Assembly (NCBI GenBank): GCA_035519135.1
Contig: DATIWX010000130.1
Coordinates: 62,001-126,000, forward strand
From: VBDM01 sp035519135
GTDB taxonomy: Bacteria; Pseudomonadota; Gammaproteobacteria; Burkholderiales; SG8-39
Direction: 5' to 3'
Length of the DNA: 64,000 nt
A program made the position numbers and the translations under genes. The notes below the pieces were generated by a model, which did no database searches, was not told the origin of the DNA, and saw nothing but the letters and a program-made list of their open reading frames with translations. Shown in pieces: positions 38,670 to 47,236 of this stretch. Position 1 is the stretch's first letter. Every line of letters begins with the position of its first letter.

Positions 38670-38719
38670 AGCATATCTCTCCTCGATACGCTAAAATTCA
38701 AGACCTTGCATTGGGCAAC

Positions 38720-38745
38720 AAGGGTGCCGAGCGGCACCCTTTTTT
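38720..38745 (+). terminator. rho-independent terminator, mucD/lepA boundary
   Basis: GGGTGCC (38722-38728), loop GAGC, GGCACCC (38733-38739), then a six-T run (38740-38745). The stem extends by A-T pairs. It ends 10 bp before the lepA ATG, so any lepA promoter upstream of it would be subject to termination. Confidence 0.8.
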
Positions 38746-38755
38746 GTAGGCTGAG

Positions 38756-40549
38756 ATGCAGCATATCCGCAATTTTTCCATCATCGCGCACATCGACCAC
38801 GGCAAGTCGACGCTCGCGGACCGCTTCATCCAGCGTTGTGGCGGGCTGTCCGAGCGTGAGATGTCGGAGCAGGTCCTGGATACGATGGACCTGGAGCGGG
38901 AACGCGGTATCACGATCAAGGCGCAGACCGCGGCGCTGCAGTACGCTGCGCGGGACGGCCGGACGTACAACCTCAATCTGATCGACACGCCGGGCCACGT
39001 CGACTTTTCCTACGAAGTGTCGCGCTCGCTCGCCGCCTGTGAAGGCGCCTTGCTGGTAGTGGATGCCAGCCAGGGGGTGGAGGCGCAGACGGTGGCGAAC
39101 TGCTACACCGCGATCGAGCAGGGGGTCGAAGTCGTGCCTGTGCTCAACAAGATCGATCTGCCCTCGGCCAATCCGGAGCGCGCCATCCAGGAAATCGAGG
39201 ACGTCATCGGCATAGAGGCCAAAGACGCGGTGCGCGTCAGCGCCAAGACGGGCGAGGGGGTGGAGGATGTTCTCGAAGCGGTTATCCATCGAGTGCCGCC
39301 CCCGAAAGGCGACCCGGCCGGCCCGCTCAAGGCGCTTATCATCGACTCCTGGTTCGACAACTACGTCGGCGTAATCATGCTGGTGCGTCTGGTCGACGGA
39401 GTGATCCGGCCGAAGGACAAGCTGCTGCTCATGTCGACGCAGGCGGTCCATCTGTGCGAGCAGGTCGGCGTGTTCACTCCCAAGTCGCAGGCGCGCGACC
39501 TGCTCTCCGCCGGAGAGGTGGGGTTCGTCACGGCCGGGGTCAGAGAGCTGCAGCACGCGCGCGTCGGCGACACCATCACCTCGGCCAGTCGGCCCGCGAG
39601 CTCGCCGCTGCCGGGCTTCAAGGAGATCAAGCCCCAGGTTTTCGCCGGGCTCTATCCGGTCGAGGCGAACGAGTACGAAGCCCTGCGCGACGCGCTGGAG
39701 AAGCTGAAGCTCAACGATGCCTCCCTGCACTACGAGCCCGAAACCTCGCAGGCCCTCGGGTTCGGCTTTCGCTGCGGGTTCCTCGGCCTCCTTCACATGG
39801 ATATCGTGCAGGAGCGCCTGGAGCGCGAATACAACATGGCGCTGGTCACCACCGCGCCTACCGTGATCTACGAGATCAAGCTGCGCGACGGGTCGGTCGT
39901 GCAGATCGAGAATCCCGCGAAACTTCCGGATCCGTCGAAGATCGAGGAAATCCGGGAGCCGATCATCGAAACAGTCATATTCGTGCCGCAGGAGTATGTC
40001 GGCGCGATCATGACGTTGTGCACGCAAAAGCGCGGGGTCCAGAGGAACATGCAATACCATGGTCGGCAGGTGATGCTTACCTACGAGATGCCGCTCAACG
40101 AAGTCGTGATGGACTTCTTCGACAAGCTCAAGTCCGCGAGTCGCGGCTACGCGTCGCTCGACTACGAATTCAAGGAGTACCGCGCGGCCGACATGGTGAA
40201 GCTCGACATCGTCATCAACGGCGAGCGCGTCGATGCCCTGTCACTCATGGTGCACCGGGAAAATGCGACCTACCGCGGCCGCGATCTGGTCTCGAGAATG
40301 CGCGAGCTGATACCGCGGCAGATGTTCGACGTGGCGGTCCAGGCGGCGATCGGCTCGCATATCATCGCGCGCGAGACGGTCAAGGCTCTGCGCAAGAACG
40401 TGCTTGCAAAGTGCTACGGCGGCGACGTCAGCCGCAAGCGAAAATTGCTTGAAAAGCAGAAAGCGGGGAAGAAGCGCATGAAACAGGTGGGCACCGTGGA
40501 AATACCCCAGGAGGCGTTTCTCGCCATACTTCAGGTCGAGACCAAGTAG
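38756..40549 (+). CDS. lepA: elongation factor 4 (back-translocase)
   Basis: A 597-residue translational GTPase. G1 AHIDHGKST (11-19), G3 IDTPGHVDF and G4 NKIDLPSA are intact; the C-terminal LepA-specific domain has RRKLLEKQKAGKKRMK-like sequence near 555-575. EF4 acts on stalled ribosomes and in 30S biogenesis. It is followed by lepB as in E. coli. A terminator hairpin lies just before its start, leaving the source of its transcript unclear. Confidence 0.97.
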   Translation: MQHIRNFSIIAHIDHGKSTLADRFIQRCGGLSEREMSEQVLDTMDLERERGITIKAQTAALQYAARDGRTYNLNLIDTPGHVDFSYEVSRSLAACEGALLVVDASQGVEAQTVANCYTAIEQGVEVVPVLNKIDLPSANPERAIQEIEDVIGIEAKDAVRVSAKTGEGVEDVLEAVIHRVPPPKGDPAGPLKALIIDSWFDNYVGVIMLVRLVDGVIRPKDKLLLMSTQAVHLCEQVGVFTPKSQARDLLSAGEVGFVTAGVRELQHARVGDTITSASRPASSPLPGFKEIKPQVFAGLYPVEANEYEALRDALEKLKLNDASLHYEPETSQALGFGFRCGFLGLLHMDIVQERLEREYNMALVTTAPTVIYEIKLRDGSVVQIENPAKLPDPSKIEEIREPIIETVIFVPQEYVGAIMTLCTQKRGVQRNMQYHGRQVMLTYEMPLNEVVMDFFDKLKSASRGYASLDYEFKEYRAADMVKLDIVINGERVDALSLMVHRENATYRGRDLVSRMRELIPRQMFDVAVQAAIGSHIIARETVKALRKNVLAKCYGGDVSRKRKLLEKQKAGKKRMKQVGTVEIPQEAFLAILQVETK

Positions 40550-40572
40550 CGACATGAGCCCAAGAGCAGGGG

Positions 40573-40587
40573 CCCCGCTAGGCGGGG
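40573..40587. repeat. small GC hairpin between lepA and lepB
   Basis: CCCCGC and GCGGGG flank a 3-nt loop. There is no T-run. It could pause transcription or stabilise the processed lepA end. Confidence 0.3.
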
Positions 40588-40654
40588 ATGCGATCAAGGC
40601 GAATGGCGCAATTCATCGCCAGGCAGAGCTACGTATGAAAGAAAAGGTGAGGCG

Positions 40655-41443
40655 ATGAATTTCGCGCTGATACTCTTTGTCCTGCTCGTCATTACGGGGG
40701 CGTTTGCTCTCGCCGACGCGGTCTATTTCAGCAAGCAGCGCCGCAAGGACGACAAGGAGCCGTGGTGGATTGAATATCCGAAAAGCTTCTTCCCGGTCAT
40801 TCTCATCGTATTTCTGCTGCGCTCGTTCCTGGTCGAGCCATTCAAGATTCCCACCGGCTCCATGGTGCCGACGCTTCTGGTGGGGGACTTCATCCTGGTG
40901 AGCAAGTTCGCTTACGGCATACGGCTCCCCCTGGTGAACAAGAAGATACTCAGCATCGGCGAGCCGGTACGGGGCGATGTGATGGTGTTTCGCTTCCCCG
41001 AGGATCCGTCGGTCGACTATATCAAGAGGGTCGTAGGTCTCCCGGGTGACAGGATCGTCTACGAGAACAAGAGGCTCACGATCAACGGGGTCGCGCAGCC
41101 GCGCAAGCAAGTCGCAGACTACCTCAACCGCGAACGGATTCACTACTCTGCCCAGTTCCAGGAGACGCTCGGAGGGGTCGAGCACGCCATCCTTCAGGAA
41201 AGCGATGCTCCGGCGGCAGTTCCTTTCACGAAATCGTTCCCGTTCCGTGAAAATTGCACCTACAATGCCGAGGGCGTGGCGTGCACAGTACCTCCGGGGC
41301 ACTATTTCGTGATGGGCGACAATCGCGACAACTCGGCAGACAGCCGCGTGTGGGGATTCGTTCCCGACGAGAACATCGTGGGAAAGGCGTTTTTCATCTG
41401 GTTCAACTTCAGCGAGCTGAGGCGCATCGGGAGATTCCAATGA
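40655..41443 (+). CDS. lepB: signal peptidase I
   Basis: A 262-residue inner-membrane protease that removes Sec and Tat signal peptides. Two N-terminal TM segments (3-22 and about 44-60), then the catalytic S69 in PTGSMVPTL and K124 in YIKRVVGLPGD. GDNRDNSADSR is box E. The start follows GAAAAGGTGAGGCG. The DUF4845 gene overlaps its stop by 4 bp. Confidence 0.96.
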   Translation: MNFALILFVLLVITGAFALADAVYFSKQRRKDDKEPWWIEYPKSFFPVILIVFLLRSFLVEPFKIPTGSMVPTLLVGDFILVSKFAYGIRLPLVNKKILSIGEPVRGDVMVFRFPEDPSVDYIKRVVGLPGDRIVYENKRLTINGVAQPRKQVADYLNRERIHYSAQFQETLGGVEHAILQESDAPAAVPFTKSFPFRENCTYNAEGVACTVPPGHYFVMGDNRDNSADSRVWGFVPDENIVGKAFFIWFNFSELRRIGRFQ

Positions 41444-41805
41444 GAGATGAATCCGTGAAGAATCAGCGCGGCGTGACTCTGGTCGGGATGATCATGGCTT
41501 GCATCGTCATCGTTATCGTCGCTATCGGCGGCCTCAAGATCGCACCCGCGTACATCGAATACTTCAAAGTCAAGAAAGCGGTAGTCGCGATCGCGCAGAG
41601 CAATCCCGGCGGCACGGTGGGTGACGTGCGCCGCGCGTTCCAGCTGCGGGCCGCCGTGGACGACATCGACGTGATCGACGCCAAGGATCTGGAGGTCACC
41701 AAGGAGGGCAACGAGGTGGTCGTCTCGGCGACCTATTCCAAGCGAATCCCCCTCTTCGGCAACGTCAACGTCGTGATCGATTTCTCGGCGAGCAGCAACA
41801 ATTAA
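41440..41805 (+). CDS. DUF4845 membrane protein
   Basis: A 121-residue protein with an N-terminal pilin-like segment NQRGVTLVGMIMACIVIVIVAIGGLKIAP (TM about 13-34) and an exported C-terminal domain (SYIEYFKVKKAV-like helix, then IPLFGNVNVVIDFSA). DUF4845 proteins occur between lepB and rnc in Beta- and Gammaproteobacteria; function unknown. It is translationally coupled to lepB (ATGA overlap). Confidence 0.85.
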   Translation: MRDESVKNQRGVTLVGMIMACIVIVIVAIGGLKIAPAYIEYFKVKKAVVAIAQSNPGGTVGDVRRAFQLRAAVDDIDVIDAKDLEVTKEGNEVVVSATYSKRIPLFGNVNVVIDFSASSNN

Positions 41806-41854
41806 CGGACCGCTATCCCCATCGTCTGTTCGCGCGGCCCGGCATCATCCGGAC

Positions 41855-42523
41855 GTGGATCGGGAGCGACTCCAGAAAAGCATTGCGTATCGATTCTCCG
41901 GGCCCGGGCTGCTCGTCCAGGCGCTCACGCACCGCAGCTACGGCACGCCGCACAACGAACGGCTGGAGTTCCTGGGCGACAGCGTCGTCAATTGCGTAGT
42001 TGCAGCGGAGCTGTTCGAGCGTTTCGGCGCCCTGCCGGAAGGCGACCTGTCGCGGCTGCGTGCGCATCTGGTGAGGCAGCAGGCGCTGCACGGGATCGCG
42101 CAAACCCTTGGACTGGGTGAACACCTGCAGCTGGGGGAGGGCGAGGTGAAGAGCGGCGGGTCTGCCCGTCCCTCCATCCTTGCCGACGCGTTCGAGGCGC
42201 TCGTGGGCGCGATCTTTCTCGATGGAGGCTTCGCCGCGGCACGCGACGCGGTCCTTCGCCTGTACGAGCCGCTGCTCGCCGGCCTCGACCCGCAGTCCCT
42301 CGGAAAGGATCCCAAGACGCTGCTGCAGGAGCTTCTCCAGTCGAGGAGGATCGCCTTGCCGCGATATTCCGTGCTGGCGACCCGGGGGGCGGCGCACGAG
42401 CAGAATTTCGAGGTCGAATGCGTGATCCCCCAGCTGTCGGTGCGGACTACCGGGAGCGGGAACAGCCGCAGGATCGCCGAGCAGGAAGCCGCGATGCGCG
42501 CGTTCGACCAGATCCGCGGCTGA
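41855..42523 (+). CDS. rnc: ribonuclease III
   Basis: A 222-residue double-strand RNA endonuclease for rRNA and mRNA processing. The signature NERLEFLGDSV gives E38 and D42, and DAFEALVGAIFLDGG provides the second acidic pair. The C-terminal dsRNA-binding domain spans 150-222 (DPKTLLQELLQSRR, SRRIAEQEAAMRAF). It starts at GTG 41855, as no ATG fits. era follows after 11 bp in the standard rnc-era-recO order. Confidence 0.96.
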   Translation: MDRERLQKSIAYRFSGPGLLVQALTHRSYGTPHNERLEFLGDSVVNCVVAAELFERFGALPEGDLSRLRAHLVRQQALHGIAQTLGLGEHLQLGEGEVKSGGSARPSILADAFEALVGAIFLDGGFAAARDAVLRLYEPLLAGLDPQSLGKDPKTLLQELLQSRRIALPRYSVLATRGAAHEQNFEVECVIPQLSVRTTGSGNSRRIAEQEAAMRAFDQIRG

Positions 42524-42534
42524 GCCTCGCGAGC

Positions 42535-43422
42535 ATGAGTCCGGCACCGTTTCGTTGCGGCACCATCGCGCTGATCGGGCGGCCCAACGTGGGCAAGTCG
42601 ACGCTGCAGAACGCCCTGCTCGGGCAGAAGATCAGCATCACCTCGCGCAAGCCCCAGACGACGCGACGCTCGCTGCGCGGTGTCCTGACCACCGAAACGG
42701 CGCAGTTCATCTTCGTCGATACGCCGGGATTCCAGACGCGTCATCGCGGCGCGCTCAACCGTGCGATGAACCGCTCGGTACGCTCGGTGCTGGGCGAAAT
42801 CGACGCGGTGGCGCTGGTGGTGGAGGCCGGGGAGTTCGGCGCCGAAGACCGCGCGGTGCTCAAGCTCGCCCCGGCCGGCGCTGCGCTCTTTCTTGTCGTC
42901 AACAAGACCGATGCTCTGGAGCCTTCGCGGCTTCCGGCATTCCTGAGGCAGGTGGCGGGCGAGGCCGAGTTCGACGAGATCGTCCCGGTGAGCGCGCGGC
43001 GCCGCAAGGGGCTCGGCGAGCTGCTGCGCACGCTGGAGCGCTATCTGCCGGAGCAGCCGGCGATCCACTCTGCCGACGAGATCACCGACAGGAACGAGCG
43101 CCTCCTTGCCGCGGATTTCGTCCGCGAGAAGCTTTTCCGCTATCTCGGCCAGGAGCTTCCCTACGGCGCCGACGTCGAAATCGAGAAGTTCGAGGAATCG
43201 CGGGGCGTCAGGCGCATCTACGCCTCCATCGTGGTGGAGAAGGAAGGCCACAAGGCGATCGTGATCGGGGCGCGCGGGGCCAAGTTGAAGGAGATAGCCA
43301 CTGCCGCGCGTCTGGACATGGAGAAGCTCTTCGGTGGCAAGGTCTACCTCGAGACCTGGGTCCGGGTCCGGGGCGGCTGGACCGACGACGAAGCGGCACT
43401 GAGGCGCATGGGCTATGGCTGA
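42535..43422 (+). CDS. era: GTPase Era
   Basis: A 295-residue GTPase for 16S rRNA maturation. P-loop GRPNVGKS is at 15-22, DTPG and NKTD follow, and a KH domain fills the C-terminus (VVEKEGHKAIVIGARGAKLKEI). The ATG at 42535 gives the normal N-terminus. recO begins 8 bp before its stop. Confidence 0.97.
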   Translation: MSPAPFRCGTIALIGRPNVGKSTLQNALLGQKISITSRKPQTTRRSLRGVLTTETAQFIFVDTPGFQTRHRGALNRAMNRSVRSVLGEIDAVALVVEAGEFGAEDRAVLKLAPAGAALFLVVNKTDALEPSRLPAFLRQVAGEAEFDEIVPVSARRRKGLGELLRTLERYLPEQPAIHSADEITDRNERLLAADFVREKLFRYLGQELPYGADVEIEKFEESRGVRRIYASIVVEKEGHKAIVIGARGAKLKEIATAARLDMEKLFGGKVYLETWVRVRGGWTDDEAALRRMGYG

Positions 43423-44134
43423 GCGCGCCAGGCAGGAGAGCCGCGAGGCCTTTGTCCTGCACAGCTATCCCTACCGGGAAACCAGCCTTCTGCTCGAGGT
43501 ATTCGCGAGGGGCTTCGGGCGCGTCTCGATGGTGGCGCGGGCGGCGCGCAGCCCGCGCTCGGTGCTGCGCGGAGTGCTGCTCGCCTTCCAGCCGCTTACC
43601 CTCTCCTGGTTCGGCAAGGGCGAAGTGCGGACCCTCGCCCGGGCGGAATGGGTCGGCGGGACTCGCCGGCTCCAGGGCGAAGCGCTGATGTGCGGGTTCT
43701 ACCTGAACGAGCTGCTGCTGCGCCTGCTGCCGCGCGAAGACCCCCACGATGCGCTGTTTACACGGTACCGCGACGCGCTGCAGCAGCTCGCCTCCCGGAG
43801 CGATTCCGCCCCGGTATTGCGCTCGTTCGAGAGGGCGCTGCTCAAGGAGCTGGGCTACGCGATGGCGCTCGAGCGCGACAGCGCGAGCGGCGGCGCGATC
43901 GATCCGGCGAAGAGCTACCGTTACGACCCGGAGCGCGGGCCGATCGAGGCCAACGGCGCCGGGCCGGATTCCGTCGTATCCGGCCGCACGCTCCTCGACA
44001 TGGCGCGCGACGACTACGCGGATCCCCTGACCCAGCAACAGGCCAAGGCCCTGATGCGTACTCTTCTCGATCACCGGCTGGAGCATCAGCCGCTGAGGAG
44101 CCGGCGCGTATTCCGGGATCTGCTCGCACTGTAA
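43415..44134 (+). CDS. recO: DNA repair protein RecO
   Basis: A 239-residue recombination mediator that with RecR loads RecA. The N-terminal OB fold is seen in SREAFVLHSYPYRETSLLLEVFARGFGRVSMVARAARSPRS-type sequence (9-50), followed by the helical domain GFYLNELLLRLLPREDPHDALF. The zinc cysteines of some RecO proteins are absent. ATG overlaps era by 8 bp. Confidence 0.95.
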   Translation: MAERARQESREAFVLHSYPYRETSLLLEVFARGFGRVSMVARAARSPRSVLRGVLLAFQPLTLSWFGKGEVRTLARAEWVGGTRRLQGEALMCGFYLNELLLRLLPREDPHDALFTRYRDALQQLASRSDSAPVLRSFERALLKELGYAMALERDSASGGAIDPAKSYRYDPERGPIEANGAGPDSVVSGRTLLDMARDDYADPLTQQQAKALMRTLLDHRLEHQPLRSRRVFRDLLAL

Positions 44135-44144
44135 GGGCGCGGCC

Positions 44145-44882
44145 GTGACGCTTCTCAGCGCCAACATCAACAAGGTCGCGTTGCTGCGCAACACCCGCAC
44201 TATCGGGATTCCGGACGTGGTTCACGCGGCGCGCATCGTGCTGGCCGCAGGCGCCCACGGCATCACGGTTCATCCGCGGCCCGACGGGCGGCATGTGCGT
44301 GCAAACGATGTGCGCGACCTCGCGAATGTCGTGCGCGGGCATCCGGGGGCGGAGTTCAATATCGAAGGCAATCCGTTCCATGCCCTGCTCGAATTCGTGC
44401 GCGAAGTACGGCCGGCGCAGTGCACTCTCGTGCCCGACGAGACCGGCGCCTTCACCTCCGACCACGGCTGGGATCTCGAGCGGGAGGGAGGCCGGCTAGC
44501 GCCGGTGATGCAGGAGTTGAAGGCGCTCCGCGTGCGCGTCAGCCTGTTCATGGATCCGGTTCCGGACGCGATGGCGGCGGCGGCTCGCATGGGCGCGGAC
44601 CGGATCGAGCTCTACACGGAACCCTATGCGCGGGCGTTCGGCACGCCGCAGCAGCGCGCCGTGCTGCTTAGCTACGCGGACTCGGCGCGCGCCGCCCAGG
44701 ACGCAGGCCTGGGCGTCAACGCGGGCCATGACCTCAATCTCGCCAACCTGCCCGCGTTTCTCCGGGCGGTGCCGGGTATCCTCGAAGTCTCCATCGGGCA
44801 CGCTCTGATTGCCGACGCACTGGAATTCGGCCTCGCCGAAACCGTGCGCAGGTATCTCGACGCGATCCGTGAAGGAACATGA
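44145..44882 (+). CDS. pdxJ: pyridoxine 5'-phosphate synthase, NINK-type
   Basis: A 245-residue TIM-barrel enzyme of DXP-dependent vitamin B6 synthesis. The locus (after recO, before acpS) and the fold place it as PdxJ. However the N-terminus is SANINKVALLRN instead of the NIDHIATLRN found in E. coli and most proteobacteria, and ITVHPRPDGRH, EFNIEGNP, ELYTEPYA and GVNAGHDLNLANLP match the version I associate with Bacteroidetes. Active-site residues H43, R45, E74 and H195 are kept. It starts at GTG 44145. acpS overlaps its end. Confidence 0.92.
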   Translation: MTLLSANINKVALLRNTRTIGIPDVVHAARIVLAAGAHGITVHPRPDGRHVRANDVRDLANVVRGHPGAEFNIEGNPFHALLEFVREVRPAQCTLVPDETGAFTSDHGWDLEREGGRLAPVMQELKALRVRVSLFMDPVPDAMAAAARMGADRIELYTEPYARAFGTPQQRAVLLSYADSARAAQDAGLGVNAGHDLNLANLPAFLRAVPGILEVSIGHALIADALEFGLAETVRRYLDAIREGT

Positions 44883-45283
44883 TTCTCGGAATCGGAACCG
44901 ACCTCTGCGAAGTCGCCCGCATCGAGCGGGCGCTCGCGCGCTTCGGGGAGCGCTTTGCGGGAAGGATACTGGTGGCCTCGGAGCTCGAAGTCTTCCGCCG
45001 GCGGCGCAAGCGCGCCGGCTACCTCGCCAAGCGCTTCGCGGCGAAGGAAGCGTTCTCGAAAGCGCTGGGCGTGGGCATCCGCTACCCGGTCAACTGGCAC
45101 AATGTGTGGGTTGTCAATGAGCGCTCCGGCAAGCCCGCGCTGGAATTCTCCAAGCCGCTGGCGGCGTTGTTGAAGCGGCGCGGGATCGCAAAGGTCCACC
45201 TTTCGCTCACCGACGAGATCGGCATGGCCTGCGCGTTCGTGGTCGTCGAAGGGCGGGAGCGCAAGGGACGCTCGAGGCGATGA
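44879..45283 (+). CDS. acpS: holo-ACP synthase
   Basis: A 134-residue phosphopantetheinyl transferase that activates ACP. MILGIGTDLCEVARIERAL holds the Mg ligand D8, and RFAAKEAFSKALG the second acidic ligand. It overlaps pdxJ and nagZ by 4 bp each. Confidence 0.96.
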   Translation: MILGIGTDLCEVARIERALARFGERFAGRILVASELEVFRRRRKRAGYLAKRFAAKEAFSKALGVGIRYPVNWHNVWVVNERSGKPALEFSKPLAALLKRRGIAKVHLSLTDEIGMACAFVVVEGRERKGRSRR

Positions 45284-46278
45284 ACGCCGGTGCCGTGATG
45301 ATCGACCTCGCGGGCCCGGAGCTCGGCGCAGAGGAGAAGGAGCTGCTGCGCCACCCCTCCGCCGGCGGGGTGATCCTGTTCTCCAGGAACTTCGAGTCGC
45401 CGCGCCAGCTTCTCGCTCTCACCCGGAGGATCAGGGCGGAGCGCCCCGAGCTGCTGGTCGCGGTCGACCACGAGGGCGGCCGGGTGCAGCGCTTCCAGGA
45501 AGGCTTTACCCGGATACCGCCGATGCGCCTGCTCGGCGAGCGCTGGAACGCCGACGCGGGCGAAGCGAACGCACTTGCGGAGGCGATCGGCTACGTGATC
45601 GCGGTCGAGTTGCAGGCGCACGGCCTGGACTTCAGTTTCGCACCGGTGCTCGACGTCGACTTCGGCTCGAGCAGCGTGATCGGGGATCGGGCGTTTTCCG
45701 ACGAGCCGACCGTGATCGCGGCACTGGCGCGGGCCTTCGTTTCCGGCCTGACCGCGGGCGGAGCGCCCTCGGTCGGCAAGCATTTTCCGGGGCACGGCTA
45801 CGTGAAAGCCGATTCGCACGTCGATGTCCCGGTGGATGAGCGCAGCTTCGCCGAGATCGACGCAACCGATCTGCTCCCGTATCGCGAGCTGATCGCGAGC
45901 GGACTCACCGGAGTGATGCCGGCCCACGTGATCTACCCCGAGGTGGATGAGCGGCCTGCGGGATATTCCGCGGCGTGGCTGCAGGACATCCTGCGCGGGC
46001 GGCTGGGCTTCGATGGCATGATCTTCAGCGACGACCTTTCCATGGAAGGGGCGCGCATTGCAGGCGGTCCCGCGGAGCGGGCGGTCGCGGCGATCGAGGC
46101 GGGCTGCGACATGGTGCTGCTTTGCAATGCACCCGACGCGGCTCACGGCGTGCTCGACGCTCTGAAGGGCCGCTCGCCGGATCCCGGGCGCGTCGCCCTC
46201 ATGCGGGCGCGCGGACCCGGGAAGCCGGACGCGCGCTACGCCCGGGCGGTCGGCACCGTGCGGGAGGCGACAGGCTGA
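45280..46278 (+). CDS. nagZ: beta-N-acetylhexosaminidase NagZ
   Basis: A 332-residue GH3 enzyme of peptidoglycan recycling that removes GlcNAc from anhydromuropeptides in the cytoplasm. AVDHEGGRVQRF, GKHFPGHG with its catalytic-loop histidine, and the nucleophile D251 in FSDDLSMEG are intact. No signal peptide is present. It ends the conserved run that began at yceD. Confidence 0.95.
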   Translation: MNAGAVMIDLAGPELGAEEKELLRHPSAGGVILFSRNFESPRQLLALTRRIRAERPELLVAVDHEGGRVQRFQEGFTRIPPMRLLGERWNADAGEANALAEAIGYVIAVELQAHGLDFSFAPVLDVDFGSSSVIGDRAFSDEPTVIAALARAFVSGLTAGGAPSVGKHFPGHGYVKADSHVDVPVDERSFAEIDATDLLPYRELIASGLTGVMPAHVIYPEVDERPAGYSAAWLQDILRGRLGFDGMIFSDDLSMEGARIAGGPAERAVAAIEAGCDMVLLCNAPDAAHGVLDALKGRSPDPGRVALMRARGPGKPDARYARAVGTVREATG

Positions 46279-46296
46279 GGCTACACTAGGCGGGCG

Positions 46297-47211
46297 ATGA
46301 GCCACGACCACCACCATCATCATCACCAGCACCCCGCGCCGCGCGACTACGGCCTTGCCTTCGCGGTCGGCATCGGACTGAACTTCACGTTCGTGGTGGT
46401 CGAGGCGGTGTACGGAGTGCTCGCGCATTCCATGGCGCTGCTCGCCGACGCGGGCCACAACCTCTCCGACGTGTTCGTGCTGGCCCTGGCCTGGGGCGCC
46501 GGCACCCTGGCCAAGCGCGGGCCCTCGGAGCGCTTCACCTACGGCCTGCGCAGCTCATCGATCCTGGTGGCGCTGCTCAACGCAGCGCTCCTTTTGGTCG
46601 TGACCGGCGGCATCGCCTGGGAGGCGATCAATCGCCTGGCGACGCCTTCGCCTGTCGCCGGTGGAACGGTGATCTGGGTAGCGCTGGCCGGAATCCTGGT
46701 CAACGGGACGAGCGCCCTGCTGTTCGCGCGCGGGCGGCAGCACGACGTCAATATCCGTGGCGCGTTCCTGCACCTTGCCGCCGACGCGGCGGTGTCGCTC
46801 GGCGTCGTCGTCGCGGGAATCGGGATTCTCTACACCGGCTGGTTGTGGCTCGACCCGGTCGCCGGGCTCGCCATCGCGGCGATCATCGTGTGGAGCACCT
46901 GGGGCCTGCTGCGCGACTCGGTCGCGCTCGCGCTCGACGCGGTGCCGGAGCACATCGATCCGCGTGCGGTACGAACCTATCTGTCGAAGCTGGCAGGCGT
47001 CACCGAGGTGCACGACCTGCACATCTGGGCGATGAGCACCACCGAGACCGCGCTCACCGTGCACCTGGTCATCCCGGGCGGACATCCCGGGGATGCGTTC
47101 ACCACGGAAGTATGCAGGGAACTGCGCGCGCACTATCGCGTGCACCACTCGACCATCCAGATCGAGACCGGCGCGCAGCCGTGCGAGCTGGCGCCGGATC
47201 ACGTGGTGTAG
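46297..47211 (+). CDS. cation diffusion facilitator transporter (CzcD-like)
   Basis: A 304-residue inner-membrane metal/proton antiporter. A His-rich N-terminus (MSHDHHHHHHQHP) is followed by six TM helices. The transport site has H54-x3-D58 in DAGHNLSD on TM2 and the matching HLAADA on TM5; a cytoplasmic CTD (HDLHIWAMSTTE) follows. Typical substrates are Zn, Co and Cd; specificity cannot be told. It is 18 bp after nagZ. Confidence 0.92.
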   Translation: MSHDHHHHHHQHPAPRDYGLAFAVGIGLNFTFVVVEAVYGVLAHSMALLADAGHNLSDVFVLALAWGAGTLAKRGPSERFTYGLRSSSILVALLNAALLLVVTGGIAWEAINRLATPSPVAGGTVIWVALAGILVNGTSALLFARGRQHDVNIRGAFLHLAADAAVSLGVVVAGIGILYTGWLWLDPVAGLAIAAIIVWSTWGLLRDSVALALDAVPEHIDPRAVRTYLSKLAGVTEVHDLHIWAMSTTETALTVHLVIPGGHPGDAFTTEVCRELRAHYRVHHSTIQIETGAQPCELAPDHVV

Positions 47212-47236
47212 AGCGCGCGGATAGAGGAGCAGTCCA

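Noticed and set aside
46303..46332. His-rich N-terminus of the CDF protein as a cloning tag
   Set aside because: Irregular HDHHHHHHQH runs are common metal-binding tails of CDF transporters, and the region is otherwise native.
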